The notes under the pieces were generated by a model. That model made no database searches. It worked only from the letters and a program-made list of their open reading frames with translations, and was not told the origin of the DNA. This document shows positions 29,280 to 38,569 of a stretch of 64,000 nt of DNA, piece by piece. The position numbers were made by a program, and so were the translations under genes. Position 1 is the stretch's first letter, and the number at the start of each line of letters is the position of its first letter. The stretch is from Nocardia sp. CC227C (GTDB lineage: Bacteria > Actinomycetota > Actinomycetes > Mycobacteriales > Mycobacteriaceae), in NCBI RefSeq assembly GCF_030767025.1, contig NZ_JASITE010000001.1, positions 124,001-188,000 of the forward strand. Direction: 5' to 3'.

Positions 29280-30943
29280 CGGGTGGCTCGGGGCGGGAAG
29301 TCGACTGTCACCGTTGCATTGTTCACCAGTTCGGGCGGGAGGGTGATGGTCTTCTCGGCGCGCCACTTGGGAATGCCCTCGGTCAGCCCGCCGGGGATAT
29401 CCGGGGTGCGCACCGTCTCCAGCAGCGGCAGCCGCACCTGCCCCCCGGTCAGCGTGACGCGGGCGAAGGCCGGCGGATGCGCCCACACGTCGTCGATCAC
29501 GTCGGTGATGCGGACGCCGATGCGGTGCCCGGCCGGGATCGGCCAATCCTGGGCCAGCAGGCGAACATTCGCGGTGGCGCTCACCGGGGCGATGCCGCGG
29601 GTGATGACCGTCGCCCGGCCGTCGGGCGCGACGTCGTAGAGCTCCACGGTCACGGTGGCCTCGGCGGGGCCGTCCAGATGCAGGGTGGCCGTGGAGACGC
29701 CGGCGAAGTGCTGGTCCTGCGCGAGCGGCTGGCTGAAGCTCCACACGTCGCGGTCGGGGCCGGGCACCAGGCCGCGATCGGTGTAGGCGCCCGGTCGCAC
29801 CGCCACGCTCACCGGGCGGGCGTCGGCGGGCGGCCAGGTCTGCTCCCCGCGCCAGCGCCCGTCGAACTGGCCCACGGTGACGCGCGGTCCGGGCACCGTC
29901 ACGTCCCGCCGCGCCACATGCTTGTCGAAGAAGCCCATCAGCTCATCGCCGAAGAACGGCGTCCCGCACTTCTCGAAGCAGTTGCGATGCCCCCACTGCC
30001 CGAACCACGCCTTGTGCTCGCCCGGACCGAGTGCGTCCCACAGCTCGAACACCCGGTGCGCGCGGGTGTTGTAGTCGACGAACCCCTGCCCGAGGAACAG
30101 CGGAATGGTGCTGCCCCGCACCTGCTCCACCAGATCCCGCTCCTGCCAGAACCGCGTGGCCGGATCGTGATTGCCGGTCTCGCTCAGATACCGCTGGAAG
30201 CAGCCCGGATCGAAGCTCGACGCATTCGCCTGGTATTCGGCCGAATCCGCCCAGTGGCCCGGTGTCGACGCGATGAGCACATGCTCCATGCCCGCCAGAT
30301 CGCCCGGCCGCACCCCGGATTCGGTCACCGGCTTGCCGGAGAACTTCCAGGCGATACCCTGCATGTACAGGTACGAGTACGGGTCCACCACCGGCGCGAA
30401 CGCGGCGACGGCCGCCAATCCGGCGGGCCGGGCGGCGAGGCCCATGATGCCGGTCCACGCCTCGTAGGAGATCCCGGTCAGGCCCACCCGCCCGGTCGAC
30501 CACGGCTGGCCGGCGGCCCACTCTACCGCCGTCTTCACATCCGAGCGCTCGTTCGGACCGCCGAAGTCGGGGCAGCCGTTGGAGCCGCCGAAGCCGCGCA
30601 GGTCCACGATCACGTAGGTGTATCCGGCCGCGAGGAACATCTCCACGCTGAGGTCCTTGGTGGACGGCCCGCCCCCGAGGCGGGGCTGGCTCAGATACGC
30701 CAGATGCGCCCGATACGGACTCACCGTCATGATGACCGGCGTCCGCACGTCGTCGGCCACGCCGACCGGCCGCAGAACGTCCGCGTGCAGCCGGGTGCCG
30801 TCGGGAGCGGTGATGAACTCCTGCCGGTGCTGATACGCCGCCTCCGCCGCCGCCCGCATGGGCAGCACCGCCCCGAACACCATTCCGAGCGTGGCCGCGA
30901 CCACGGCCACCACCCGCCACCTCACGAATCCCGATCGCACCAT
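29276..30943 (-). CDS. Secreted CocE/NonD-family hydrolase (S15)
   Basis: A 555-residue protein with a Sec signal (VRWRVVAVVAATLGMVFGAVLP, residues about 8-30). The alpha/beta hydrolase domain has the S15 pattern: PVIMTVSPYRAH, YVIVDLRGFGGSNG, nucleophile elbow GISYEAW, and QWGHRNCFEK carrying the catalytic His. A C-terminal jelly-roll domain (X-Pro dipeptidyl-peptidase C-terminal type) follows. Family members cleave peptides, esters or amides; the substrate is unknown. It heads a two-gene operon with the M20 enzyme. Confidence 0.9.
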   Translation of the reverse strand: MVRSGFVRWRVVAVVAATLGMVFGAVLPMRAAAEAAYQHRQEFITAPDGTRLHADVLRPVGVADDVRTPVIMTVSPYRAHLAYLSQPRLGGGPSTKDLSVEMFLAAGYTYVIVDLRGFGGSNGCPDFGGPNERSDVKTAVEWAAGQPWSTGRVGLTGISYEAWTGIMGLAARPAGLAAVAAFAPVVDPYSYLYMQGIAWKFSGKPVTESGVRPGDLAGMEHVLIASTPGHWADSAEYQANASSFDPGCFQRYLSETGNHDPATRFWQERDLVEQVRGSTIPLFLGQGFVDYNTRAHRVFELWDALGPGEHKAWFGQWGHRNCFEKCGTPFFGDELMGFFDKHVARRDVTVPGPRVTVGQFDGRWRGEQTWPPADARPVSVAVRPGAYTDRGLVPGPDRDVWSFSQPLAQDQHFAGVSTATLHLDGPAEATVTVELYDVAPDGRATVITRGIAPVSATANVRLLAQDWPIPAGHRIGVRITDVIDDVWAHPPAFARVTLTGGQVRLPLLETVRTPDIPGGLTEGIPKWRAEKTITLPPELVNNATVTVDFPPRATR

Positions 30944-31037
30944 AGGACTATCGAGTCTGCCTGGGCGTCCGTCCAGCCCCAGGAACCGGGGGTGTAACAC
31001 GCGCGCCCGCCGGGCGGCGGGCGCATCGCGACCGAGG

Positions 31038-31949
31038 TCAGAGCGGCCGGAAGTCGATCACCTTGCGCAGCCGGGCGCGGTCGCGCTCGAGGCGGCGCGC
31101 CTCGTAGGCGATGGGGAAGTAGCGGACCCGCTCCGGCAGCAGCGGAATGGTGCGGCCCAGAATCCAGCCCAGCCGCTTCAGATTGCGTTCGTCCCGCTCG
31201 GTCCATTCCAGCTCGAGCTTGCGGCGCACCACCTCCGGGGTGGTGCCGACGGTGAAGAAGTACTGCAACCGTCCCACCGGCGCGACGGCGGCCTTCCACA
31301 CCGGCCGCAGGAACGCGGGCAGCCAGGTGGGCGGGGCGACGGACCGGATGACCCGCAGATAGTCGTGCGCGGTCCGGGTGGGAACGAGGTGGTTCTCGAC
31401 CATGTCCTCGAACCACGGCTCCCACTCCCGGTAGGAGGCCGGAATCTCCTTGGGTGCCACCATGAAGTTGCGCATGAGCTGCACGGTCTCCTGGTAGTAC
31501 TGTTCCTTGTCCGCCTCGGTGAGCGGGGTGCGGGAGAAGTATCGGTTGCCCTCGGTGAAGGCGAAGATGCCGGTGTGCAGCACCCAGGCCCAGGGGCCGG
31601 AGGACAGCGCGGTGTAGCGGACGCCCTCCTTCTCGGTGTTCAGCCCGGCATGCAGTTCGCGCAGCCGGTCGGCCTCGGCCAGGGCTTCGTCGCCGCCGTA
31701 GACCCACATCATCACCGAGGCGATGCTGCGGACGGCGCGGCCCATGGGGTCGGTGCGGAAGGTCGAGTGCTCGTCCACCACCGCGGAGATGGTGGGTTCC
31801 ATGGTCTGTAGCAGGAAGGCCGAACCGGCGGTGAACGAGAAGGTGATGAGGCCGACCTCGTCCCACATGCGGGTGCCGGGACCGAACGGGCGGCGTTCGG
31901 GGTGTGCTCTCTTGGTCGCGGAATCGAGGGGGGTCACGGCGGCGGTCAT
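31038..31949 (-). CDS. DUF2236/MpaB-family oxygenase-like protein
   Basis: A 303-residue DUF2236 protein: MWDEVGLITFSFTAGSAFLLQTMEP at the start, ALSSGPWAWVLHTGIFAFTEGN in the middle and PLLPERVRYFPIAYEARRLERDRARLRK at the end. The family includes haem-binding latex-clearing protein and MpaB; most actinobacterial members are uncharacterised. A strong AAGGAGAT RBS precedes the ATG. A TGTCGG-gtg-CCGACA inverted repeat lies 24-38 bases upstream of the start. Confidence 0.87.
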   Translation of the reverse strand: MTAAVTPLDSATKRAHPERRPFGPGTRMWDEVGLITFSFTAGSAFLLQTMEPTISAVVDEHSTFRTDPMGRAVRSIASVMMWVYGGDEALAEADRLRELHAGLNTEKEGVRYTALSSGPWAWVLHTGIFAFTEGNRYFSRTPLTEADKEQYYQETVQLMRNFMVAPKEIPASYREWEPWFEDMVENHLVPTRTAHDYLRVIRSVAPPTWLPAFLRPVWKAAVAPVGRLQYFFTVGTTPEVVRRKLELEWTERDERNLKRLGWILGRTIPLLPERVRYFPIAYEARRLERDRARLRKVIDFRPL

Positions 31950-31972
31950 GGTGATCTCCTTTGATCACGTGC

Positions 31973-31987
31973 TGTCGGGTGCCGACA
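31973..31987. promoter_or_regulatory. Inverted repeat upstream of the DUF2236 gene
   Basis: TGTCGG and CCGACA form perfect 6-bp arms around GTG, and a second outer TGTC/GACA pairing is possible with the following TGACAG. It lies where a repressor would block the DUF2236 promoter. No regulator gene is adjacent. Confidence 0.4.
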
Positions 31988-32163
31988 CCCTGACAGCGTG
32001 AGAGAGTTGCTACTGAATCGTCTCATTATCTCGCTCGGGTGGCAACCGCATCCGGTGCCGCGCGCGGCATCCGCATCCGATGCGATATCGCATGCGTGGT
32101 CCGGCGTCCGGTGGGTACTCGCTGGAAACCGGAGCGGGTTCGGGGGCACAGGGAGGTTCGATC

Positions 32164-32313
32164 ATGATCGCGTTGTCCGCGCTGCGCGCGCGTGTCCGGC
32201 ACTGGCTGGATCGGCATCGGACGGCGGTGCGGGAACGGTCGCGACCGGTGGCCGACGGCGGTCCGCCCGCCGTGTTCAGCGCATCGATCGGGTATCACCC
32301 GCCGCATCGCTGA
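32164..32313 (+). CDS. Small basic protein, hypothetical
   Basis: A 49-residue ORF (MIALSALRARVRHWLDRHR...) with an AGGGAGG RBS seven bases before the ATG. The first 25 residues could form a basic amphipathic helix; the rest is Pro/Gly-rich. No family recognised. RBS and isolated position support it, but its short length keeps confidence low. Confidence 0.45.
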   Translation: MIALSALRARVRHWLDRHRTAVRERSRPVADGGPPAVFSASIGYHPPHR

Positions 32314-32422
32314 CACATGTGCGCCGCTGCCGCATTTCGATGTGGGAGAGGCGGTTCCACGGGCGTGGATTTCCTCGCGAGCGCGGTGACCCAGACGACC
32401 TGACGGCGTATGATCGGCCACG

Positions 32423-32890
32423 ATGGGCATACGGGGGCAGAGCGAGCGTGTTGTGACAACGGAATGGGACGGATTCGTCCAGGCACTGGTCCGCTGTTTG
32501 GCCGAATTGCCATCCCGCGCAACCCTTATCATCGCCGCGCCCGGAAATCGTTATGTGCAATTCCAACAGTTCGACATCAAACTGTCCGCCGAACTGACCG
32601 GCAATTACTACCTGATGGAACCGATTTCGGATGACGCGGCGCAGCGGCTGTCCGATCTGGGCTGGAATGCGCCGGTGTTGCAGCGGGAGATCGAAAACTG
32701 GCGGCGCAGCCTACTCTGGCCGATCTCGCACAGCGCGCTGGTCGATTTGGCCCGCTCGGTCGCCATCGGTCTGCACGATGCGCTCGGGGTCGGCTCACCC
32801 ACCGAGTTGCGCGCCACCGGCTGGACCGAGGCGTCGGGGGATCTCGATCTGAGCGTGCTCGGTTCGATGGCGCGGCGTAGCGGCGGCTGA
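32423..32890 (+). CDS. TY-Chap (YbjN/secretion-chaperone-like) domain protein
   Basis: About 155 residues. WDGFVQALVRCLAELPSRATLIIAAPGNRYVQFQQF, followed by LSDLGWNAP, matches the actinobacterial TY-Chap pattern, a fold related to type III secretion chaperones and YbjN. Function is unknown. ATG 32423 gives the longest form; GTG at 32453, just before TTEWDGF, is an alternative start. It converges on the secreted phosphatase gene, with a strong hairpin between them. Confidence 0.7.
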   Translation: MGIRGQSERVVTTEWDGFVQALVRCLAELPSRATLIIAAPGNRYVQFQQFDIKLSAELTGNYYLMEPISDDAAQRLSDLGWNAPVLQREIENWRRSLLWPISHSALVDLARSVAIGLHDALGVGSPTELRATGWTEASGDLDLSVLGSMARRSGG

Positions 32891-32905
32891 ATCCTCCCGC
32901 GCGGT

Positions 32906-32932
32906 GCCCTCCCGCGCGGCGCGCGGGAGGGC
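32906..32932. terminator. Strong bidirectional hairpin between convergent genes
   Basis: GCCCTCCCGCGCG and CGCGCGGGAGGGC form a perfect 13-bp stem around a single central base. It lies 16 bases after the TY-Chap stop codon and 17 bases from the phosphatase stop, and can serve both. Confidence 0.75.
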
Positions 32933-32948
32933 GGCGGTCACGGATTCG

Positions 32949-33860
32949 TCAGTCGACGAGGTTCTTCCGCAGTTTCACGATGGTCATCGGATTCAGGCCG
33001 AGGCCGTCGGTCAGGAATTTCCCGAAGTCACCGTACTTCTGCTCCATGGTCTGCAACGCGATGTCCAGGTACTCGTCGCGCACCTCCTGCAGCGGGATCA
33101 GCAGATCCGGATTCTCCATCAGCCCGGCCTGCTTCAGTTGTTCCCGCAGGGCGGCGTCGGACTCGGCGCGAAACTGGTTGGACAGCAGGTAGTCCTTGCG
33201 GGCGAACGACTCCGGCACACCCACGGCGCGCAGCGTCACGTAGGTCAGCCAGCCGGTGCGGTCCTTGCCCGCCGTGCAGTGCACGAGCGTCGCGTCGTCG
33301 GTCGCGGCGAGATCCTTGATCGTCTGCCCGAACTTGGCCAGCGAATCCGCGGTGAAGAAGCTGCGGTACACATCGCCCATGATCTGTTCGGCCTTGCCGC
33401 CGCCGAGCAATTCCTCCTGCTTCACCGGATCTCGCGAACTGATCGCCTCGAACATCTTCGTGAACAGGCCGGTGTCGTCGATCGGCCGCGCCACCAACGG
33501 CACCCCCGGCGGCAGCCGATCTGCCCCCAGCCCCTCCACCTCGGCGGGCGTCCGCATGTCGATTACCTGCTCCAGGTCCAGCGTCCCCAATTTCGCCACA
33601 TCGTCATCGGTCAGCTTTCCGAGCGCGTCGGATCGAATCACCTTCCCCGACTTGGTCTTCGATCCGTCGTAGGTCCAATACCCGCCGATGTCGCGAACAT
33701 TCACCGCCCCCTGCAACTCGATCCGGCTCACGGCCGCCAACTCGGGCTCCGCGATGGCCGCGGGGGCCACCAACGTCGCCCCGAGTCCCAGCACGGCTGC
33801 CGCGGCGGTGGTCATACCGATCAGTGAAAGGCGAAGCCGCCCTGTCAAACTAATTTTCAT
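32949..33860 (-). CDS. Secreted tyrosine/dual-specificity phosphatase
   Basis: A 303-residue protein with a Sec signal (residues about 1-37, ending APAAIA|EPE). The PTP loop HCTAGKDRTG at 194-203 has catalytic Cys195 and Arg201. GAVNVRDIGGY at 51-61 is the start motif of the PtpB-like phosphatase family. M. tuberculosis PtpB carries the same HC-AGKDRTG loop and dephosphorylates phosphotyrosine and phosphoinositides; this one differs in having a clear cleavable signal peptide. The ATG at 33860 places the signal correctly; 33887 is possible but adds residues. Confidence 0.87.
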   Translation of the reverse strand: MKISLTGRLRLSLIGMTTAAAAVLGLGATLVAPAAIAEPELAAVSRIELQGAVNVRDIGGYWTYDGSKTKSGKVIRSDALGKLTDDDVAKLGTLDLEQVIDMRTPAEVEGLGADRLPPGVPLVARPIDDTGLFTKMFEAISSRDPVKQEELLGGGKAEQIMGDVYRSFFTADSLAKFGQTIKDLAATDDATLVHCTAGKDRTGWLTYVTLRAVGVPESFARKDYLLSNQFRAESDAALREQLKQAGLMENPDLLIPLQEVRDEYLDIALQTMEQKYGDFGKFLTDGLGLNPMTIVKLRKNLVD

Positions 33861-33993
33861 GGCCGCGAACGTAGATCCGGTGACCATTCCGATATCGGCT
33901 TCGCCCGGACATTTCCACCGACTGGGACACCCACCCCGCCCAGCGGGATGCGGGATGGACACGGCCGTGAGAAGTGCTCCACCCGTTGATATT

Positions 33994-36162
33994 TCAATAA
34001 TGACGGGTCGTCATATGTGGATTGGTAATACTGATATCAGGAATGGAGTTTTCCGACAAGGCCGGTCGGGTGTGCGGGTGCAGGCGGGGGAGCAGGCGGT
34101 GCAGCCTGTTCGGCAGCCACCAGTTCGCCCGGCCGAGCAGCGTCATGGTGGCGGGGACCAGGACGAGGCGGACGACGGTGGCGTCCAGCACGATCGCCGC
34201 CGCGAGACCCAGGCCCATCATCTTGACCAGCGGTGACGGATTGGCGAGGAAGCTGGCGAACACGGCGGTCATGATGAGCGCGGCCGAGGTGATGACGCGG
34301 CCGGTGCCCGCCATGCCGCGGGCCACCGCTTCGGTGTTGTCGCGGGTGCGTTCGTACTCCTCGCGGATCCGGGACAGCAGGAACACCTCGTAGTCCATGG
34401 ACAGGCCGAACAGGATGGCGAAGAACATGGTCGGTATGGGGGAGGCGATCAGGTACGTGCGATCCAGACCGAGCAGGCCCGCGCCCCAACCCCATTGGAA
34501 GACCGCCACCACGATGCCGTACGCGCCGCCGATGGACAGCAGATTCATCACCGCGGCCTTCACCGGTATCGCCACGGAACGGAAGACGATCAGCAGCAAC
34601 AGGAACGACGAGATCAGGATGGCGGCGAGGAAGACCGGCAGCACCTCGTTCAGCCGGGTGGTGAGATCGTCGGTCATGGCGGTCATTCCGGAGACCGCGA
34701 CATTGTCGGGTGCCAGGGCGCGCAGCCGCTCCAGGGTTTCCGAGGTGGCGGGGTCCGCGGGCGCGGTGGTGGGCACGGCGGGCAGGATCACCGTGTCACC
34801 GTCGGACGAGGTGCGTGCGTCGCCCACCGAGGCGATGCCCGGATCGGCGGCGACCCGCTCGGCCAATCCCACGATATCGGCGCTCTCGTCGCGCTGATCG
34901 ACCACCAGCAGCAGCGGCCCGTTCACGCCCGGTCCGAACCCCTCGGCCAGCAGGTCGTAGGCGCGGCGGTGGCTGGTGGCGGTGACATCGTCTCCGGCGT
35001 CGGGGAATCCGGTGCGCATGTGCAGGGCCGGGGTGGCCAGGGTGACCAGCACCGCCGTCGCGATGAGCAGATACGGCCAGGGCCGCCCGGCCACCCGATG
35101 CGCGACCCGCCACCACACCGACCGCTCCGGGGCGTGCGGCCGGGAGCGCCGCAGCACCCGCCCGGCGTCGATGCGGTCGCCGAGCAGTGCCAGCAGCGCG
35201 GGCAGCAGCGTGAGCGCGGTGGTCACGGCGATCAGCACCACCAGCGAGGTGGCGAGCCCGATCGAGATCAGGAAGCCGACACCGGTCAGCACCAGCGCCA
35301 CCATGGCGAGCATGATGGTGCCACCGGCGAACAGCACGGCCGACCCCGACGACCCCATGGCGTTCGACAGCGCCTCCGCATTCGGTTGCCCCGTGGCCCG
35401 GTTCTCCCGGTAGCGCGCCACGATGAACAGCGCGTAGTCGATGCCGACGCCCAAACCGATCATCGCGCCGATGGTCGGCGCGCTGGTGGACACATCCATG
35501 GCGGCGGCCAGCACCGCGATGCCGCCGAGCCCGGCCGCCACCGCCACCAGGGCGAGCACGATCGGCACCAGCGCCGCCACCAGCGTCCCGAAGGCGACGA
35601 CCAGCACCAGCAGCGCCACCAGGACGCCGACCGCCTCGGCCCCGGAGGTGGGGGTCTCGGAGTTGATGAACGCGGCGTCACCACCCAGCTCCGCGGTGAC
35701 ACCGGATTCGCGCAGCCGCTCCAGGACCGTATTCAGCGGCGTCAGCGATTCCGGGGCGAGGTCGGTCGCGGGCTGGTCGAAGGTGAGTTGCGCGAAGCCG
35801 ATCCGGCCGTCCGCGGACACCGTGCCCGCCGTGAACGGATCGGTCACGGCCACAACATGTTCCGCCTCGGCCATGCGACCGACCGCATCCTCGATGAGCG
35901 GCCGGTGCGTGCCGAGCCGCTGCCCCTCGGGCACCGCGAACACCGCCAGCGCACTGCCGCCCGCCGCCTCCGGGAACCGCTCCGCGAGCAGCTCCATGGC
36001 CTGCTCGCTCTGACTGCCGGGAGCGACGAAGTCGTCGACGAACGAACCGCCGAGCGTGCCGGCGGCGGTCAGGACGACGGCGACGGCGGCCAGCCAGGCG
36101 GCGACCGCAACCCAGGGTCTCCGCGCGCTGGCGTCGCCGATGCGGCGGGTGATTGTGTCCAT
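33994..36162 (-). CDS. MMPL-family (RND) transporter
   Basis: A 722-residue inner-membrane RND permease with two MMPL halves: one TM segment at about 18-38, an extracytoplasmic domain, a run of TM segments at about 170-310, a second extracytoplasmic domain, and a final TM block. Motifs include GIDYALFIVARYRE and SMDYEVFLLSRIREEYE, the proton-relay Asp-Tyr regions of the family. GAGGAG precedes the ATG. The gene is divergent from a NarL-type sensor/regulator pair across a 284-bp gap, suggesting that system controls it. Lipid or drug export is inferred from the family. Confidence 0.9.
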   Translation of the reverse strand: MDTITRRIGDASARRPWVAVAAWLAAVAVVLTAAGTLGGSFVDDFVAPGSQSEQAMELLAERFPEAAGGSALAVFAVPEGQRLGTHRPLIEDAVGRMAEAEHVVAVTDPFTAGTVSADGRIGFAQLTFDQPATDLAPESLTPLNTVLERLRESGVTAELGGDAAFINSETPTSGAEAVGVLVALLVLVVAFGTLVAALVPIVLALVAVAAGLGGIAVLAAAMDVSTSAPTIGAMIGLGVGIDYALFIVARYRENRATGQPNAEALSNAMGSSGSAVLFAGGTIMLAMVALVLTGVGFLISIGLATSLVVLIAVTTALTLLPALLALLGDRIDAGRVLRRSRPHAPERSVWWRVAHRVAGRPWPYLLIATAVLVTLATPALHMRTGFPDAGDDVTATSHRRAYDLLAEGFGPGVNGPLLLVVDQRDESADIVGLAERVAADPGIASVGDARTSSDGDTVILPAVPTTAPADPATSETLERLRALAPDNVAVSGMTAMTDDLTTRLNEVLPVFLAAILISSFLLLLIVFRSVAIPVKAAVMNLLSIGGAYGIVVAVFQWGWGAGLLGLDRTYLIASPIPTMFFAILFGLSMDYEVFLLSRIREEYERTRDNTEAVARGMAGTGRVITSAALIMTAVFASFLANPSPLVKMMGLGLAAAIVLDATVVRLVLVPATMTLLGRANWWLPNRLHRLLPRLHPHTRPALSENSIPDISITNPHMTTRHY

Positions 36163-36446
36163 GGTCGTGCACTCCTCGGCGATGGTTGGGTTAAGGTCCC
36201 GACTCCCTTGTCGGCCAGCGGGTTTCATCGTCGGGGTGAGCGGTGGTGCGGGTCGTCCGCCGCCCGGAGGTTTCCGTTCCGTCGCGAGGGGGGTCGCCGA
36301 GGCAGGGGCGATCCCCCGTGCGGCGGAGGGGCGGGTAGCCCGCGGTGGGTTACCGGCGGTGGGCGGCTGACCTACCGTTGCCTGGTGCCCATCGACAACT
36401 CGCGCCGGGAAGCCGGTGTACCCGGCCGGTCCCACCACCCCAGCGG

Positions 36447-37670
36447 ATGGCCGGGGTCGTGACCGGCGACGACAGCGCCCCCGCGCGCGGGTTCCGCGGA
36501 CCGTTCCGCCGCTGGCCGCGCACCGCGGACGCGGTGCTCGCCGCCGTGCTGTTCGTCGCGGCCGTCCACGTGGCCGACGGGCCGGGCGACACGCTCGTGC
36601 TGCGGCCGATGTCGTCGGTTCCGGTCGTCGTCCTGGTTCTGTTCGCGGTGGCGAGCGCGGCGCTGTGCCTGCGCCGCCGCCACCCGCTGCCGGTGCTCGG
36701 GTCGGTCCTGTTCACCTGGGCGGTGACGGTGGGCAGCGGCTATTCCGGCCTGGGCGGTATCGCCATCGTCGCCCTGTACTCCACCGGGCGCTACGCCCGC
36801 GACGGCCGCTGGTCCTATCTCGGCGCAGCGGGCGCGATCGCGCTGGTGATCCTCGACGGAGCCCTCGACGGCTTCGCCCTCGGTGACATCTTCGCCGGGG
36901 TCGTGGTCATGGAACTGGCCTGGTACATCGGCCGCCGGGTCCGGCTGCGCGGTCAGCGCGCCGAACAGCTGCGCCGGGAGCGAGCCGCCGAGCAGCAGCG
37001 CATCCTCACCGAGGAGCGCACGCGTATCGCCCGGGAACTGCACGATGTGGTCGCCCACCGGGTCAGCATGATGACGGTGCAGGCGGGCGCGGCCAAGGCC
37101 GTGGCGGCCGTCGACCCCGAGGCCGCCCGCCAGGCCATGGCCGCGGTGGAGGAGGCGGGTCGCGAAGCACTGGACGAACTGCGGCATCTGCTGGGTGTAC
37201 TGCGGCCCGAGGTGGACAACGACGATCTGGGGCCACAGCCCGGCCTGGCCGATCTGCCGCGGCTGATCGACCAGGTCCGCCGGGCGGGCCTGGACGTCAC
37301 GGTCGATATCGACGAATTCCCGACCCCGCTGGCCGCCCGCCTGGAACTGTCGGCGTTCCGGATCGTTCAGGAGGCGCTGACCAATGTGGTCAAGCACAGC
37401 GGCCCCGGCACCCACGTCGACATCCGCCTGCGCGGTGAGAAGACCGGTGGTGGGATCACTCTGGACGTGCTCGACGACGGTCGCGGTGACGCCGCCCGTC
37501 CCGGGGCGGCCGTGCCGGGGCACGGCATAGTCGGGATGCGCGAGCGCGCACTACTGTTGGGGGGCACGCTCGACGCGGAGCCCCGCCCCGGCGGTGGTTT
37601 CCGGGTGGCCGCCCGGCTCCCCGCCGGGGCCGACGCCCACCGCCTGGCAACTTCGAAGGACCCCGCATGA
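36447..37670 (+). CDS. NarL-type sensor histidine kinase (1)
   Basis: A 407-residue HisKA_3 kinase: an N-terminal membrane region with several TM segments (about residues 20-160), a short coiled region rich in Arg/Glu/Gln, the phospho-acceptor box ARELHDVVAHRVSMM, and an HATPase_c domain with FRIVQEALTNVVKHS and LDVLDDGRG. Start is between ATG 36447 and GTG 36459; neither has a strong RBS. It overlaps the response regulator by ATGA. Likely partner for control of the divergent MMPL gene. Confidence 0.9.
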   Translation: MAGVVTGDDSAPARGFRGPFRRWPRTADAVLAAVLFVAAVHVADGPGDTLVLRPMSSVPVVVLVLFAVASAALCLRRRHPLPVLGSVLFTWAVTVGSGYSGLGGIAIVALYSTGRYARDGRWSYLGAAGAIALVILDGALDGFALGDIFAGVVVMELAWYIGRRVRLRGQRAEQLRRERAAEQQRILTEERTRIARELHDVVAHRVSMMTVQAGAAKAVAAVDPEAARQAMAAVEEAGREALDELRHLLGVLRPEVDNDDLGPQPGLADLPRLIDQVRRAGLDVTVDIDEFPTPLAARLELSAFRIVQEALTNVVKHSGPGTHVDIRLRGEKTGGGITLDVLDDGRGDAARPGAAVPGHGIVGMRERALLLGGTLDAEPRPGGGFRVAARLPAGADAHRLATSKDPA

Positions 37671-38344
37671 CCATCCGCGTCCTCGTCGTCGACGATCAGG
37701 CCCTGGTGCGCAGCGGCTTCACCATGGTGCTGCGCATGCACGACGACATCGAGGTGGTGGGCGAGGCCGGAACCGGACTGGCGGCCATCGAGGCCGCTCA
37801 CCGCCATCGCCCCGATATCGTCCTCATGGATATCCGCATGCCGGAGCTGGACGGCCTCGAGGCCACCTCCCGCCTGCTGGCCGAGGCCGACTGGGAGGTC
37901 CGCGTCCTCATCCTCACCACCTTCGACCCCGACGACTACGTCTACCGCGCCCTGCGCGCCGGAGCCAGCGGCTTCGTCCTCAAGGACATGCCCGCCGACC
38001 AGCTCGCCGCCGCCGTCCGCACCGTAGCCGACGGCGGCGCCCTGCTCGCCCCCTCCATCACCCGCCGCCTGATCGGCCGCTTCGCCCACCGCCTCACCGC
38101 CGACTCCGCCGCCACCGCCCGCCTCGCCCGTCTCACCGACCGCGAACGCGACGTCATGACCGCCATCGCCCGCGGCGCCAGCAACCCCGAGATAGCGGCC
38201 CAGCTCTTCATCGGCGCGGCCACCGTCAAATCCCACGTCTCGAGCATCCTCACCAAACTGGGCCTGCGCGACCGCACCCAGATCGTCGTCTTCGCCTACG
38301 AAAGCGGTCTGGTGGAAGCGGGCGACCACCCCATCGGCCACTGA
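37667..38344 (+). CDS. NarL-type response regulator (1)
   Basis: A 225-residue regulator. Receiver domain with Asp9-Asp10 acid pocket and phospho-acceptor Asp55 (LMDIRMP), then a LuxR-type HTH (LTDRERDVMTAIARGASNPEIAAQL...). The ATG overlaps the stop of the sensor kinase gene. It ends about 116 bp before a strong hairpin shared with glnA1. Confidence 0.92.
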   Translation: MTIRVLVVDDQALVRSGFTMVLRMHDDIEVVGEAGTGLAAIEAAHRHRPDIVLMDIRMPELDGLEATSRLLAEADWEVRVLILTTFDPDDYVYRALRAGASGFVLKDMPADQLAAAVRTVADGGALLAPSITRRLIGRFAHRLTADSAATARLARLTDRERDVMTAIARGASNPEIAAQLFIGAATVKSHVSSILTKLGLRDRTQIVVFAYESGLVEAGDHPIGH

Positions 38345-38459
38345 ATCCCCTTGCGGCCCTGCGGCTCGGCCGTATCCACCCTCGTCCACCGCGCGTGCTC
38401 GGTCATGACCTCGAACTGCCCGGGCGCGGGGCTGGTCGCGGAACTCCGGCACCCACGCT

Positions 38460-38503
38460 GAAGCGGCGGCCACCACCGCATGAGCAGTGGTGGCCGCCGC
38501 TTC
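38460..38503. terminator. Strong bidirectional terminator between response regulator 1 and glnA1
   Basis: AAGCGGCGGCCACCAC at 38461-38476 pairs perfectly with GTGGTGGCCGCCGCTT at 38487-38502; the flanking G-C adds one more pair. The stem is 17 bp with a 10-base loop, between two convergent genes. Confidence 0.85.
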
Positions 38504-38569
38504 TGTCTGCCTACTGCGTACCCGCCGCGTACCGACGGGCCGATTCAGGCATGAACGCGCAGGTCAGGC

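Noticed and set aside
36345..36446. Longer start for sensor kinase 1
   Set aside because: The added 34 residues are Pro/Arg-rich and lie in the promoter gap shared with the MMPL gene; ATG 36447 is more plausible.
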